NCBI GenBank assembly: GCA_934659425.1
Contig: CAKUHU010000004.1
Span: forward strand, 1 to 64,000
DNA length: 64,000 nucleotides
Reading direction: 5' to 3'
From: an uncultured Oscillospiraceae bacterium
GTDB lineage: Bacteria; Bacillota; Clostridia; Oscillospirales; Oscillospiraceae
Shown: one piece after another, positions 9,195 to 17,497 of the stretch
How the letters are laid out: each line of letters starts with the position of its first letter
Numbering within the stretch: the stretch's first letter is position 1
Translations under genes and position numbers: made by a program
Notes under the pieces: model-generated
What the model saw: the letters and a program-made list of their open reading frames with translations, nothing else
Database searches by the model: none
What the model was told of the DNA's origin: nothing

Positions 9195-9887
9195 GTGACA
9201 CAGAAAATCCTAATTGTGGAGGACGAGGAGAATATTGCCGAGCTGCTTCATTTATATTTGGAAAAGGAAGGGTATGAGACGCAAATTGCCTTCGACGGGG
9301 GAAAGGCGGTGGAGCTTTTTCGCTCTTTTGTGCCCAATTTGGTGCTGCTGGACATCATGCTGCCGGTCATGGACGGCTGGTCAGTGCTGAAAAAGATCCG
9401 TGCGGAGAGCAAAACGCCCGTCATCATGCTCACGGCCAAGGGGGAGACTACCGATAAGGTCACCGGGTTGGAGCAGGGGGCGGATGACTATATCGTCAAG
9501 CCCTTTGAAACCAAAGAGGTATTGGCCCGGATCCGGGCCGTTCTCCGGCGTACAGGCGGAGAGGGGGAGGGGAGCGGAGAGAAAAAGCTCTCCTTTGATA
9601 AGCTGGTCATCAACCTGGATGCCTATGAGCTGCTGGTAGACGGAAAGCGGGTGGACACGCCGCCCAAGGAGCTGGAGCTTCTCTACCATCTGGCCTCTGC
9701 ACCCAACCGGGTATTTACCCGCAATCAGCTTTTGGATGAGGTATGGGGCTTTGACTATTTTGGCGATTCCCGCACGGTGGATGTACATATCAAGCGTCTG
9801 CGGGAGAAGCTGGAAGGGGTCAGTGACAAGTGGGGGTTAAAGACGGTGTGGGGCGTGGGATATAAATTTGAGGTCGTTACGCCGTGA
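9195..9887 (+). CDS. OmpR/PhoB-family response regulator
   Basis: A 230-residue DNA-binding response regulator. The receiver domain (1-118) has the acidic pair in IVEDEEN, the phospho-acceptor Asp53 in LLDIMLPVMDG, Thr80 in IMLTAKG and Lys102 in YIVKPF. The OmpR-type winged helix (about 133-228) includes PKELELLYHLAS, FTRNQLLDEVWGFDY, DSRTVDVHIKRLREKL and KTVWGVGYKF. The GTG at 9195 follows GGGAGGAAAG. It overlaps the sensor kinase gene by four bases, so the two are translated together. Targets are unknown; the following HtrA gene is a reasonable guess. Confidence 0.95.
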   Translation: MTQKILIVEDEENIAELLHLYLEKEGYETQIAFDGGKAVELFRSFVPNLVLLDIMLPVMDGWSVLKKIRAESKTPVIMLTAKGETTDKVTGLEQGADDYIVKPFETKEVLARIRAVLRRTGGEGEGSGEKKLSFDKLVINLDAYELLVDGKRVDTPPKELELLYHLASAPNRVFTRNQLLDEVWGFDYFGDSRTVDVHIKRLREKLEGVSDKWGLKTVWGVGYKFEVVTP

Positions 9888-11329
9888 AGAGTTTTTACAA
9901 GCGGCAGTTCACCCTGATGGCCGGCGTGGTCTTGATGGCGTTCCTTCTTTTAGGCGGCGCCTTTGTCAGTTTGAGCTATCAGTATATCGTCCGTGACAAG
10001 CAGGAGGCCATGGGGCGCAATGCCAACTATATTGCTTCTTTCACCAGCGCGTATCTCTCCAGCGGGATCGGTACCAGTACCAAGGACACTGCGTATCAGC
10101 TCTATATCTCCTCGCTGGCCAACATTTCAGGTTCCACGGTTATTTTGGCCAACAACGATGGGGAGATCGTCTATGCGTCATCTGACAGCGGCTTGGGCGG
10201 CAGCCTTTTGAACGGAACTATACCGGCGGAGTGGATGCGGGCGGTAAGTGAGACAGGCAGCTATACCGGACGAAGCAGCATGGGAGGGTTGTTATCTGAC
10301 GCCAGTTTTGTGATGGCAGTGCCCATTTTTCAAAATTCTTATATCACCGGGGCTTCCTACCAAAGAGGGGTAGTCGTGATGGCCAGCGATACCTCCAGCC
10401 TGATTGGAATGTGGCAGGATCTGGCCGCGATTTTTCTGCTGTCAGCAGTGGTGGTGCTTCTGCTGGCTTCTGCCGCCAGTTCAGTGACCTCCATGCGGCA
10501 GACCAAGCCCTTGAAGGACATGGCGGAGACGGTCCGCCGGTTTGGACAGGGGGAATTGGATGCCCGGGTAGAAGGCTATGAGGACCGAAAGGATGAGGTG
10601 GGAGAGCTGGCCGAGTCCTTTAATACCATGGCAGATTCCATAGCCAAGAGCGAGGCCCAGAGGAGCGAGTTTATCGCCAACGTCTCTCACGAGCTGAAAA
10701 CGCCCATGACTACGATCGCCGGTTTCGCCGACGGAATATTGGATGGAACCATCCCGCCGGAGAAAGAATCCGACGCATTAAGCACCATTTCCTCAGAGAC
10801 CAGGAGACTGTCCCGGCTGGTACGGAGGATGCTGGATCTGTCCCGGCTGCAGTCCGGTGAGAACGTTACAGCCCAGGAGCGGTTTGACATCTCCGAGCTG
10901 CTGATCCGGGTGCTGGTGAGCCTGGAGGGGAAGATCAATAACCGGGGACTGGATGTGGAGACCGATCTGCCCAGCACTGCTGTCATGGTGTGGGGTGACC
11001 CGGATGCAATCACCCAAGTGTGCTATAACCTTTTGGATAACGCCATCAAATTTGCAGCCCCGGGCACAGCCTTGGGCTTGGGTATCCAGGTCAAAGGGGA
11101 AAAGGCCTTTGTATCGGTGCAGGATACCGGGGAGACAATCCCTCCGGAGGAACTCAGCCGGGTCTTTGACCGGTTCCACAAAACAGACCGGTCCCGCAGC
11201 GAGGACCGGGAAGGCGTGGGCTTGGGGCTCTATATTGTGAAGACCATCATCAATAATCACCGGGAAAATATTACGGTCACCAGTGAAAACGGGGTGACAA
11301 AGTTCACTTTTACCCTCACCATTGCGTAA
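9884..11329 (+). CDS. Membrane sensor histidine kinase (HAMP, HisKA, HATPase)
   Basis: Partner kinase of the preceding regulator. The 481 residues show transmembrane helix 1 (about 10-32), an extracellular sensor region (33-180) with a PAS-like look (VILANNDGEIVYAS), transmembrane helix 2 (about 181-203), a HAMP linker (204-256), the phospho-acceptor box FIANVSHELKTPM with His269, an N box in NLLDNAIKF, a G1 box written DTGETI (degenerate: the usual DxGxGI has Glu instead of the second Gly) and a G2 box GVGLGLYIV. The GTG start at 9884 lies inside the stop of the regulator gene. The signal is unknown; an HtrA gene immediately downstream suggests envelope stress. Confidence 0.94.
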   Translation: MKSFYKRQFTLMAGVVLMAFLLLGGAFVSLSYQYIVRDKQEAMGRNANYIASFTSAYLSSGIGTSTKDTAYQLYISSLANISGSTVILANNDGEIVYASSDSGLGGSLLNGTIPAEWMRAVSETGSYTGRSSMGGLLSDASFVMAVPIFQNSYITGASYQRGVVVMASDTSSLIGMWQDLAAIFLLSAVVVLLLASAASSVTSMRQTKPLKDMAETVRRFGQGELDARVEGYEDRKDEVGELAESFNTMADSIAKSEAQRSEFIANVSHELKTPMTTIAGFADGILDGTIPPEKESDALSTISSETRRLSRLVRRMLDLSRLQSGENVTAQERFDISELLIRVLVSLEGKINNRGLDVETDLPSTAVMVWGDPDAITQVCYNLLDNAIKFAAPGTALGLGIQVKGEKAFVSVQDTGETIPPEELSRVFDRFHKTDRSRSEDREGVGLGLYIVKTIINNHRENITVTSENGVTKFTFTLTIA

Positions 11330-11352
11330 GGCCGGAGAGAAGGGGGATAGCG

Positions 11353-12669
11353 ATGCACCGGAATAATTATGAGAATACGGGGTGGGTCCGGAACTCTGGC
11401 ATAACGCCCCCGACTTGGGAACCTGGCCCTGCCCCGGAACCGTACGGCCTGCTGCCTGAAAAGCCGGAGGCAGCGCAGTCCCACCGCACCCCGAATGTCT
11501 GGAAAAAGGCGGAGTGCAGGCGGAGGAAAAAGCCGCTGAAGGGAGTGGGGATCTTCGCCTCCTTTTTGGCGGCCCTCCTTTTGCTGGCCGGCACGTCGCT
11601 GTTTCTATGGCCGGAAAACGCCGGCTCCTCGCTGCCTGGAATCTGGGGAGCTTGGGGCAGCTGGGATGATCCGGAGGAGAGCTGGCGCAGGGAGCTGAGA
11701 GAGACCGATTTGGAACAAGCGCCCACCGGAGATGGAACGGTGCTTACATTGACCCAGCCGGAGGGGGAGAGGCTGACAGCACAGGAAATCTACCAGCAGG
11801 TCAGCCCTGCTATTGTGGGGATACGTGCTGTACTGAAGAACGGCACCTCCTGGGGAACGGGAGTCATCATGTCCTCCGATGGCTATATCATCACCAATGC
11901 CCACGTTATTGCTGGAAGCCAGCGGGTCAATGTGGTGCTCTCCGACGGCGGGGAGGGGAAGGCGCTTTTGGTGGGCTATGACGGCGAAAGTGACCTGGCT
12001 GTGCTGAAGATCGATGCAGAGGGACTCCCTGTCGCTGTTTTTGGAGATTCCTCCGCCCTTCAGGTGGGAGAGACGGCCTACGCCATAGGCAACCCCCTGG
12101 GAGAGAAGCTGCGGGGCACCATGACGGAGGGAATCATCTCAGCCATTGACCGCACGATGGCCATGGACGGGCGGGAGATGCCCTTGGTGCAGACCACCGC
12201 TGCTCTCAACTCAGGCAACTCCGGCGGTGCACTGGTGAACGCCTTTGGGCAGGTGGTGGGCATTACCAATATGAAGATGATGTCAGATTGGGAGACCATT
12301 GAAGGCTTGGGCTTTGCTATTCCCACCACCTCGGCCAAGCCAGTGGTGGACCAGCTCATTGCCCAGGGATATTATGCGGGTCAGCCTATGCTGGGGATCA
12401 CGGTTTATGCCCAGCCCGCCACAGAGAACACACCGGCGGGGCTCTATGTAACTGCTGTAGAGCGGAATTCGGACGCATACTGGCAGGGGATCCGGGAAGG
12501 AGACCTCATCGTGGAGGCCAATGGGACAGAAGTTGTCTCCATCGACGCTCTCAATGCGGCGAAGGAGGGGCTTCAAGTAGGCGAGAAGGTCACGCTGAAG
12601 CTCTGGACAGAGCACGGGACCCGGACGGTAGAGGTGATACTGGTGGAGAGCCATCGGTTTTTGCAGTGA
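11353..12669 (+). CDS. Membrane-anchored HtrA/DegP-type serine protease with PDZ domain
   Basis: A 438-residue envelope quality-control protease. An N-terminal cytoplasmic tail rich in Pro and basic residues (1-62) is followed by one transmembrane helix (about 63-86), a linker, the trypsin-like domain with the triad His184 (ITNAHVIAG), Asp214 (ESDLAVLKI) and Ser290 (NSGNSGGALVN), and a PDZ domain (about 345-432). This is the usual Gram-positive HtrA layout. It lies 23 bp after the sensor kinase, so the three genes probably form one operon in which the kinase may sense envelope damage and the protease respond. The ATG at 11353 has AGAAGGGGGATAGCG upstream. Confidence 0.95.
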   Translation: MHRNNYENTGWVRNSGITPPTWEPGPAPEPYGLLPEKPEAAQSHRTPNVWKKAECRRRKKPLKGVGIFASFLAALLLLAGTSLFLWPENAGSSLPGIWGAWGSWDDPEESWRRELRETDLEQAPTGDGTVLTLTQPEGERLTAQEIYQQVSPAIVGIRAVLKNGTSWGTGVIMSSDGYIITNAHVIAGSQRVNVVLSDGGEGKALLVGYDGESDLAVLKIDAEGLPVAVFGDSSALQVGETAYAIGNPLGEKLRGTMTEGIISAIDRTMAMDGREMPLVQTTAALNSGNSGGALVNAFGQVVGITNMKMMSDWETIEGLGFAIPTTSAKPVVDQLIAQGYYAGQPMLGITVYAQPATENTPAGLYVTAVERNSDAYWQGIREGDLIVEANGTEVVSIDALNAAKEGLQVGEKVTLKLWTEHGTRTVEVILVESHRFLQ

Positions 12670-12685
12670 TCCTTAAGGTAAAAAA

Positions 12686-12711
12686 GGGGCGTCCCAATTT
12701 TGGGACGCCCA
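12686..12711 (+). terminator. Hairpin after htrA, possible terminator
   Basis: GGGCGTCCCA (12687-12696) pairs with TGGGACGCCC (12701-12710) over a four-base loop. On the plus strand it is followed by AAACA rather than a T run, and A residues precede it, so termination would be better on the minus strand. It may also protect the 3' end of the mRNA. Confidence 0.5.
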
Positions 12712-12859
12712 AACACGATACGGGGAGAATGGAATGAACACGGGTGCTGATAGGCCGGATTTCCGACCCTCGGACCACATAAAATTTATACCATATTTTC
12801 CTGAAAATGTCAACCCTTAAATTTGTTAAAATTTTTCCTATATGATGGGAGGAGCCGCC

Positions 12860-13702
12860 ATGTATGAACTTCGCTATGAACAGATCGTAGAGACGGTGCG
12901 CCGGCTGTGTATCGAGGCCAACACCTATCTGCCCCATGACCTCTGCCAAGCGCTGGCGGAAGCGGGAGAGCGGGAGGTCTCCCCAGTGGGGAGGGGCATC
13001 TTGGAAGATATTGCGGCGAACTACCGCTTGGCGGAGGAGAAGAAGCTGCCCATCTGTCAGGATACCGGTATGGCGGTCATCTTTGCAGAGCTGGGACAGG
13101 AGACCCACATTGTGGGGGGATCGCTGGAGGACGCCGTCAACGAGGGGGTGGCCCGGGGATATGTGGAGGGCCTGCTGCGCTGCTCCGTGGTGGGAGATCC
13201 GCTGCGACGGGTCAATACCAATGATAACACCCCTGCCATTCTCCACCTGCGTCTGGTGCCGGGGGAGGGATTGAGGCTGACCATAGCACCCAAGGGCTTT
13301 GGCAGTGAGAATATGACCGCCCTCAAGATGTTCAAGCCGTCAGCCACCCGGGAGGACATCATACAGTTCATTGTAGACACAGTGGAGGCCGCCGGCTCCA
13401 ACCCCTGCCCGCCGGTGGTGGTGGGCGTAGGCTTGGGAGGCACTGCGGAAAAGGCGGCGGAGCTGGCGAAGCGGGCGCTTCTCCGGCCGGTGGACCAGGC
13501 CAGTGAAGACCCTCTGTATGCCGATATGGAGCGGGAGGCGCTGGAGAAGATCAACAGCCTGGGGATCGGGCCCCAGGGATTGGGGGGAAGCACCACCGCC
13601 TTGTCGGTGGCCATTCTGCCCTATCCCACGCACATTGCAGGCCTGCCCTGTGTTGTCAGCGTCGGCTGCCATGTTACCCGCCACGCGGAAGCAAGGATTT
13701 AA
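12860..13702 (+). CDS. Iron-sulfur fumarate/tartrate hydratase, alpha subunit
   Basis: Class I [4Fe-4S] hydro-lyase subunit, fumarate to malate in most relatives. The 280 residues correspond to the N-terminal half of class I fumarase: ICQDTGMAVIFAELGQ (one cluster cysteine), GFGSENMTALKMFKP, GVGLGGTAEKAAELAKRAL, GIGPQGLGGSTTALSV and the closing SVGCHVTRHAEARI. Length is complete for an alpha subunit. The start is the ATG at 12860 after GGGAGGAGCC; an ATG at 12842 in the same frame is less likely. The beta subunit normally follows at once but is missing here: the next gene is hpf. It must be encoded elsewhere or be absent. Confidence 0.9.
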   Translation: MYELRYEQIVETVRRLCIEANTYLPHDLCQALAEAGEREVSPVGRGILEDIAANYRLAEEKKLPICQDTGMAVIFAELGQETHIVGGSLEDAVNEGVARGYVEGLLRCSVVGDPLRRVNTNDNTPAILHLRLVPGEGLRLTIAPKGFGSENMTALKMFKPSATREDIIQFIVDTVEAAGSNPCPPVVVGVGLGGTAEKAAELAKRALLRPVDQASEDPLYADMEREALEKINSLGIGPQGLGGSTTALSVAILPYPTHIAGLPCVVSVGCHVTRHAEARI

Positions 13703-13734
13703 TTCAAATTCCGCCAAACATGCCAGATAAAGGG

Positions 13735-13763
13735 GTGACTTTTTAGTAAACCTGTGGTATAAT
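13735..13763 (+). promoter_or_regulatory. Promoter of hpf
   Basis: GTGACT (13735-13740), 17-base spacer, TATAAT (13758-13763), 72 bp before the hpf start. The -10 is perfect and the -35 matches four of six. Confidence 0.6.
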
Positions 13764-13835
13764 CTTGGTATAGGCAGCTGGAGCTTTCCGGCGCTTTTGA
13801 AGATGCCCTTTGGGGCGGAAGGAGTTGACAGGTTT

Positions 13836-14372
13836 ATGAAGTTCACGTTTACCGACAAAAAGGTCACTCTACCCAAATCTGTCCACCAGTATGCAGAGAA
13901 AAAAGTGGGCAAGCTGGATCGTTATTTCCCGACAGAGGCCGATGCCTCTGTGGTTTTCAGTGTGGAGAAGGGGCGCAACTGCGCCGAGGTGACGGTGCGT
14001 GCAGGAAGCACGATCCTGCGCACATCTGAAAGTACGGCGGACATGTTTGCCTCTATTGATTCTGCGGTGGCCGATATTGAGCGGCAGCTTCGCAAGAACA
14101 AGACCCGGCTGGAGAAGCGGCTTCGGAAGGACGCCTTTGCCCGCACGGAGGAGGATACCTCCTTTGTCACCGATGAGCCGGAGGAGGAATATAACATCAT
14201 CCGCACCAAACGCTTCCCCATCAAGCCCATGTCTGTGGAGGAGGCGGTGCTCCAGATGAACCTGGTGGGCCATACCTTCTTTGCCTTTAAGGATGAGGGG
14301 GCTGACGGGGCCTTTGCTGTGGTGTATAAAAGGGACAATGGCGGATATGGCTTGATTGAAGACGATATTTGA
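13836..14372 (+). CDS. hpf: Ribosome hibernation promoting factor, long form
   Basis: Binds the 30S subunit and pairs 70S ribosomes into inactive 100S dimers in slow growth. The 178-residue protein has the N-terminal S30AE/RaiA domain (1-95; MKFTFTDKKVTLPKSVHQYA through TADMFASIDSAVADIERQL), a basic and acidic linker, and the C-terminal dimerisation domain (about 120-175; RTKRFPIKPMSVEEAVLQMNLV and GHTFFAFKDE) that defines long HPF. The ATG at 13836 gives the normal N-terminus; an in-frame ATG at 13797 would add 13 atypical residues. It has its own promoter and ends at a strong terminator. Confidence 0.95.
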   Translation: MKFTFTDKKVTLPKSVHQYAEKKVGKLDRYFPTEADASVVFSVEKGRNCAEVTVRAGSTILRTSESTADMFASIDSAVADIERQLRKNKTRLEKRLRKDAFARTEEDTSFVTDEPEEEYNIIRTKRFPIKPMSVEEAVLQMNLVGHTFFAFKDEGADGAFAVVYKRDNGGYGLIEDDI

Positions 14373-14426
14373 TCGTCATACCGTGCTCCGCAGGAAATTT
14401 CAGAGAAGCATCAGATCGTAAAAATA

Positions 14427-14466
14427 ACAAGGGCCCAAAAGCAATCGCTTTTGGGCCCTTGTCGTT
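14427..14466. terminator. Bidirectional rho-independent terminator
   Basis: Perfect 16-bp stem ACAAGGGCCCAAAAGC (14427-14442) with its complement (14447-14462) over a four-base loop. It lies between the converging hpf and glycerate kinase genes. Confidence 0.88.
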
Positions 14467-14468
14467 TC

Positions 14469-15704
14469 TTAGCCGTTCAGCAAGGCGACAGCCACGTCGT
14501 TCACATTGGTCCCAGTGGGGCCAGTGACGATCAGACCGCCCGTTTTCTCCAGGGCATGGTAGGCGTCATTGTCCCGCAAAATGTCATAGATCTCCAGGCC
14601 GTGACGGCGGAGCTCGGCGGCGGTCTGGCCGTCTACATAGCCGCCGGCGGCATCGGTGGGGCCGTCGGTCCCGTCACTGCCCACGCTGAATACGCAGGCC
14701 CCCTCCAGCCCCTCGATCCCGGCGGCGGCGGCCAGGGCAAGCTCCTGGTTTCGCCCCCCCATCCCGCTGCCGGTGAGCTGGACCACGGTTTCCCCGCCAG
14801 CCAGGAAGGCCAGCTTTTTGCCGGAGCCGTAGTGAGTTTTTAAAATGGAGGCCAGGAAGCTGCCGGCCTCCTTGGCCTGGCAGCAGAGCTGGTCGGTCAG
14901 CAGGATGGGCTCGTAGCCCAGCTCTCGGCAAGCCGCCGCAGCAGCGGTGCACAGCTCCCGGACAGAGCCGGTGATCAGGGTGGTCACGTTGTCCAGAGCC
15001 TTGGGGGTCTCACTGCTTAGACAGGCCTTGGCCTGCTCGGTCAGCCTCAACTGATATTTTTGTGCGATGGCTTGGGCCTGGGCACAGGTGGAGGAGTCAG
15101 GACAGGCCGGGCCGGAGGCGATCATATCCAAGGGATCGCCCAAAATATCAGATAGGATGATGGCCAACACCTTTGCCGGGGCGCATACTTGGGCGAACCG
15201 CCCGCCCTTTACTGCGGAGAGCCGCTTTCGGATGGTGTTGATCTCCACGATATCGGCGCCGCAGGCCAAAAGCTGTCCGGTGATGTCCTGGAGCACTTCT
15301 CCAGGGACCAGGGGTTTTTCAAACAGGGCGCTGCCGCCGCCGGACAAGAGGAAAAGGACGGTGTCCTGCTCAGTCAAGCCCTGCACCAGATCCAGCGCCG
15401 CTTGGGTGCCGGAGAAGGAATTTTCATCTGGAACAGGATGGCCCGCCTCCCGGCAGTCGAAATTGGCGATGGGCCCCATGACATGGTCATATTTGGTGAC
15501 GACCACGCCGCCTTCGATCCGGTCACCCAAGCAGTCGTGGGCAGCTTTGGCCATCTGCCATGCGGCCTTGCCTGCCGCAACCAGCAGCACCCGGCCTGGA
15601 AATTGCCGGCCATGGAGCGCGCGGCCCACTGCCTCATCGGGCTGCACTGCGCGGATGGAGGCGGAGACGATGGCATCGGCATGGCTACGTATGGATTGAT
15701 CCAT
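14469..15704 (-). CDS. Glycerate 2-kinase, MOFRL family
   Basis: ATP-dependent kinase that makes 2-phosphoglycerate from D-glycerate. The 411-residue protein has the DUF4147 N-terminal part (LLVAAGKAAWQMAKAAHD, GVVVTKYDH, GHPVPDENS, LFLLSGGGSALFEKP, INTIRKRLSAVKGGRFA, LSDILGDPLDMIASGP) and the MOFRL C-terminal part (LAFLAGGETVVQLTGSGMGGRNQELALA, VFSVGSDGTDGPTDAAGG). Length is standard. The ATG at 15704 follows AAGGAGGATTTTTT; an upstream in-frame ATG at 15734 lacks a ribosome site. It appears to be a single gene, so the glycerate source (glyoxylate, tartronate or serine routes) is not indicated. Confidence 0.94.
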   Translation of the reverse strand: MDQSIRSHADAIVSASIRAVQPDEAVGRALHGRQFPGRVLLVAAGKAAWQMAKAAHDCLGDRIEGGVVVTKYDHVMGPIANFDCREAGHPVPDENSFSGTQAALDLVQGLTEQDTVLFLLSGGGSALFEKPLVPGEVLQDITGQLLACGADIVEINTIRKRLSAVKGGRFAQVCAPAKVLAIILSDILGDPLDMIASGPACPDSSTCAQAQAIAQKYQLRLTEQAKACLSSETPKALDNVTTLITGSVRELCTAAAAACRELGYEPILLTDQLCCQAKEAGSFLASILKTHYGSGKKLAFLAGGETVVQLTGSGMGGRNQELALAAAAGIEGLEGACVFSVGSDGTDGPTDAAGGYVDGQTAAELRRHGLEIYDILRDNDAYHALEKTGGLIVTGPTGTNVNDVAVALLNG

Positions 15705-15748
15705 AAAAAATCCTCCTTCAAAATACTGTCTCAAATTTTATCTCATAT

Positions 15749-15777
15749 AATTTATCATGGATCTGGGAAATTGTAAA
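15749..15777 (-). promoter_or_regulatory. Promoter of the glycerate kinase gene
   Basis: On the minus strand TTTACA (15777-15772), 17-base spacer, TAAATT (15754-15749), 45 bp before the start codon. Confidence 0.55.
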
Positions 15778-15852
15778 CGGGCGAGCACCGATTTTGCTCG
15801 CAAAACATGGAAGACTTTTGGGGGTAAATAGAAAGAAACGGCGTGTCCCCAT

Positions 15853-15880
15853 TTGCAAAATGCTTCCAGTGTGATATACT
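15853..15880 (+). promoter_or_regulatory. Promoter of the nucleotidyltransferase gene
   Basis: TTGCAA (15853-15858), 16-base spacer, TATACT (15875-15880), 41 bp before the ATG. Confidence 0.6.
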
Positions 15881-15920
15881 AACAAAAATATACCAACTGT
15901 GAATAAAAGGGGGAGCCACT

Positions 15921-16673
15921 ATGGCAGAGCCATTAAAGGCCGTTGTTTTGGCGGGGGGAAAAGGGACGCGGCTGCGCACGGAGGGAGTGGATCTGCCCAA
16001 GGTCCTCCGTTTGGCGGCAGGACGTCCCTTACTGGCATATGTGCTGCAGGAGCTTAGCTTTTTGCCGGCGCAGGATACCGTGCTGGTGGTGGGATATGAG
16101 GGGGAAAAGGTGGCTGATGCCTTCCCAGGCTATCCCCGGGTCTACCAGATCCCCCAGCTTGGGACCGGACACGCTGTCCAATGTGCAGAGAGCGTCCTGA
16201 AGGGCTTTGACGGCCACATTCTTATCTGCTGCGGAGATATGCCCCTGATGACCCGGGAGGCCTATGAGAAGCTTTGGAGGGAGCATCAAGAGCAGGGGAA
16301 CGTATGCACCCTCATGGCGGGAGTGGCCGATCAGCCGCTTCCCTATGGCCGGATCCTCCGGGACGAGACCGGTGGATTTGCCCGCATCGTGGAGGACAAG
16401 GACTGCTCTGCGGAGGAGCGTGAGGTCAAAGAGCTGAATGCCGGGGTGTACATTTTTAAGGCGAAAGAGCTCTGGAGGGCACTGACCACCCTGCGGCCGG
16501 ACAACGCCCAGGGGGAGTATTATCTGACAGATGCCCCCGCGTGGCTGCGGAAGCAGGGAGAGAAGGTGGGGGTGTGTGCTGCCTGCACGCCAGAAGAGAT
16601 GCTGGGAGTGAATACCCCCGACCAGCTGCAGCAGGTGGAGGACATCCTAAGGAAGCGAAGCGGACAGCTTTGA
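15921..16673 (+). CDS. Single-domain sugar-phosphate nucleotidyltransferase (GlmU N-domain-like)
   Basis: A 250-residue GT-A-fold nucleotidyltransferase. It has the signature VVLAGGKGTRLRTEGVDLPKVL, the UTP-binding region IPQLGTGHAVQCA, the metal-binding CGDMPLM, PYGRILRDE, FARIVEDKDC, ELNAGVYIFKAKEL and NAQGEYYLTDAPAWL. All match the UDP-N-acetylglucosamine pyrophosphorylase half of GlmU. The left-handed beta-helix acetyltransferase half is missing, and the next gene starts independently, so this is a one-domain protein rather than a visible frameshift. The substrate is probably N-acetylglucosamine 1-phosphate but other sugar phosphates are possible. A full-length glmU probably exists elsewhere. 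The ATG at 15921 follows AAAGGGGGAGCC. Confidence 0.88.
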   Translation: MAEPLKAVVLAGGKGTRLRTEGVDLPKVLRLAAGRPLLAYVLQELSFLPAQDTVLVVGYEGEKVADAFPGYPRVYQIPQLGTGHAVQCAESVLKGFDGHILICCGDMPLMTREAYEKLWREHQEQGNVCTLMAGVADQPLPYGRILRDETGGFARIVEDKDCSAEEREVKELNAGVYIFKAKELWRALTTLRPDNAQGEYYLTDAPAWLRKQGEKVGVCAACTPEEMLGVNTPDQLQQVEDILRKRSGQL

Positions 16674-16711
16674 TACAGCTGTGGACAGAAGTGTGAAGGA
16701 GGGAAAGCGCT

Positions 16712-17473
16712 TTGGAAACTGCAGAGTGCCGCTTGGCTGTCTTGATCGATGCCGATAACGCCCCCCGGACTGCGTTAAAAGAGATCATGGGAGAGTGCGT
16801 CAAATACGGTACACCCACAGTCAAGCGTATCTATGGGGACTGGACCATGAACAATATGGACTCCTGGAAACCGCTGCTGCTGGAGAATGCGCTGATCCCC
16901 ATACAGCAGTACAGCTATACGACGGGGAAGAACTCTACCGATTCGGCCATGATCATTGACGCCATGGATATCCTCTACTCTCAGCGAGTGGACGGCTTCG
17001 TTTTGGTGTCCAGCGACTCTGATTTTACCCGCCTGGCCCTCCGACTGAGGGAGGCTGGGATGAAGGTTTACGGCATCGGAGAGAAAAAGACGCCCGCCCC
17101 TTTTATCGCGGCCTGTGACAAATTTATTTATGTAGAGGCTATTCGGGGCAATGGAAGAGAAAAATCGGGGGAGAAAGAGCGGGAAACGCCCGCCGCTCCC
17201 CATGCTGTCCGCAGAACCGTCCCGGTCAAGGTAGAGCGGCTCATCGCGTCCACCATCCAGGATGTGTCTGACGAGGACGGCTGGGCCTTCATGGGGGAAC
17301 TGGGGAATATCCTGACCAAGAAGCAGCCGGACTTCGATCCCCGGAACTACGGCTTTGAGAAGCTCACGACGCTGGTGAAGTCTATCGACCGATTTGAGAT
17401 CGACGTGCGATCTACCAGCGCACCCAATGTGAAGCATATTTATGTCCGGGATAAGAAGGCCCGGGGGAGCTGA
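16712..17473 (+). CDS. NYN-domain protein with C-terminal OST-HTH/LOTUS domain
   Basis: A 253-residue predicted RNA-acting protein. Residues 1-145 are a NYN/LabA (PIN-like) nuclease fold with acidic positions in VLIDADNAP (Asp13, Asp15), NSTDSAMIIDAMDIL and VLVSSDSDFTRL. Residues about 170-250 are an OST-HTH/LOTUS domain (LIASTIQDVSDEDGWAFMGE, GNILTKKQPDFDPRNYGFEKL, and a final KHIYVRD strand). This pair is widespread in bacteria but little studied; RNA cleavage or binding is inferred. The start is the TTG at 16712 after GAAGGAGGGAAAGCGC. It lies 38 bp after the nucleotidyltransferase gene and 24 bp before the GntR gene and may be co-transcribed with both. Confidence 0.87.
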   Translation: METAECRLAVLIDADNAPRTALKEIMGECVKYGTPTVKRIYGDWTMNNMDSWKPLLLENALIPIQQYSYTTGKNSTDSAMIIDAMDILYSQRVDGFVLVSSDSDFTRLALRLREAGMKVYGIGEKKTPAPFIAACDKFIYVEAIRGNGREKSGEKERETPAAPHAVRRTVPVKVERLIASTIQDVSDEDGWAFMGELGNILTKKQPDFDPRNYGFEKLTTLVKSIDRFEIDVRSTSAPNVKHIYVRDKKARGS

Positions 17474-17497
17474 AGAAAAATACAGATCAGATGGGGG

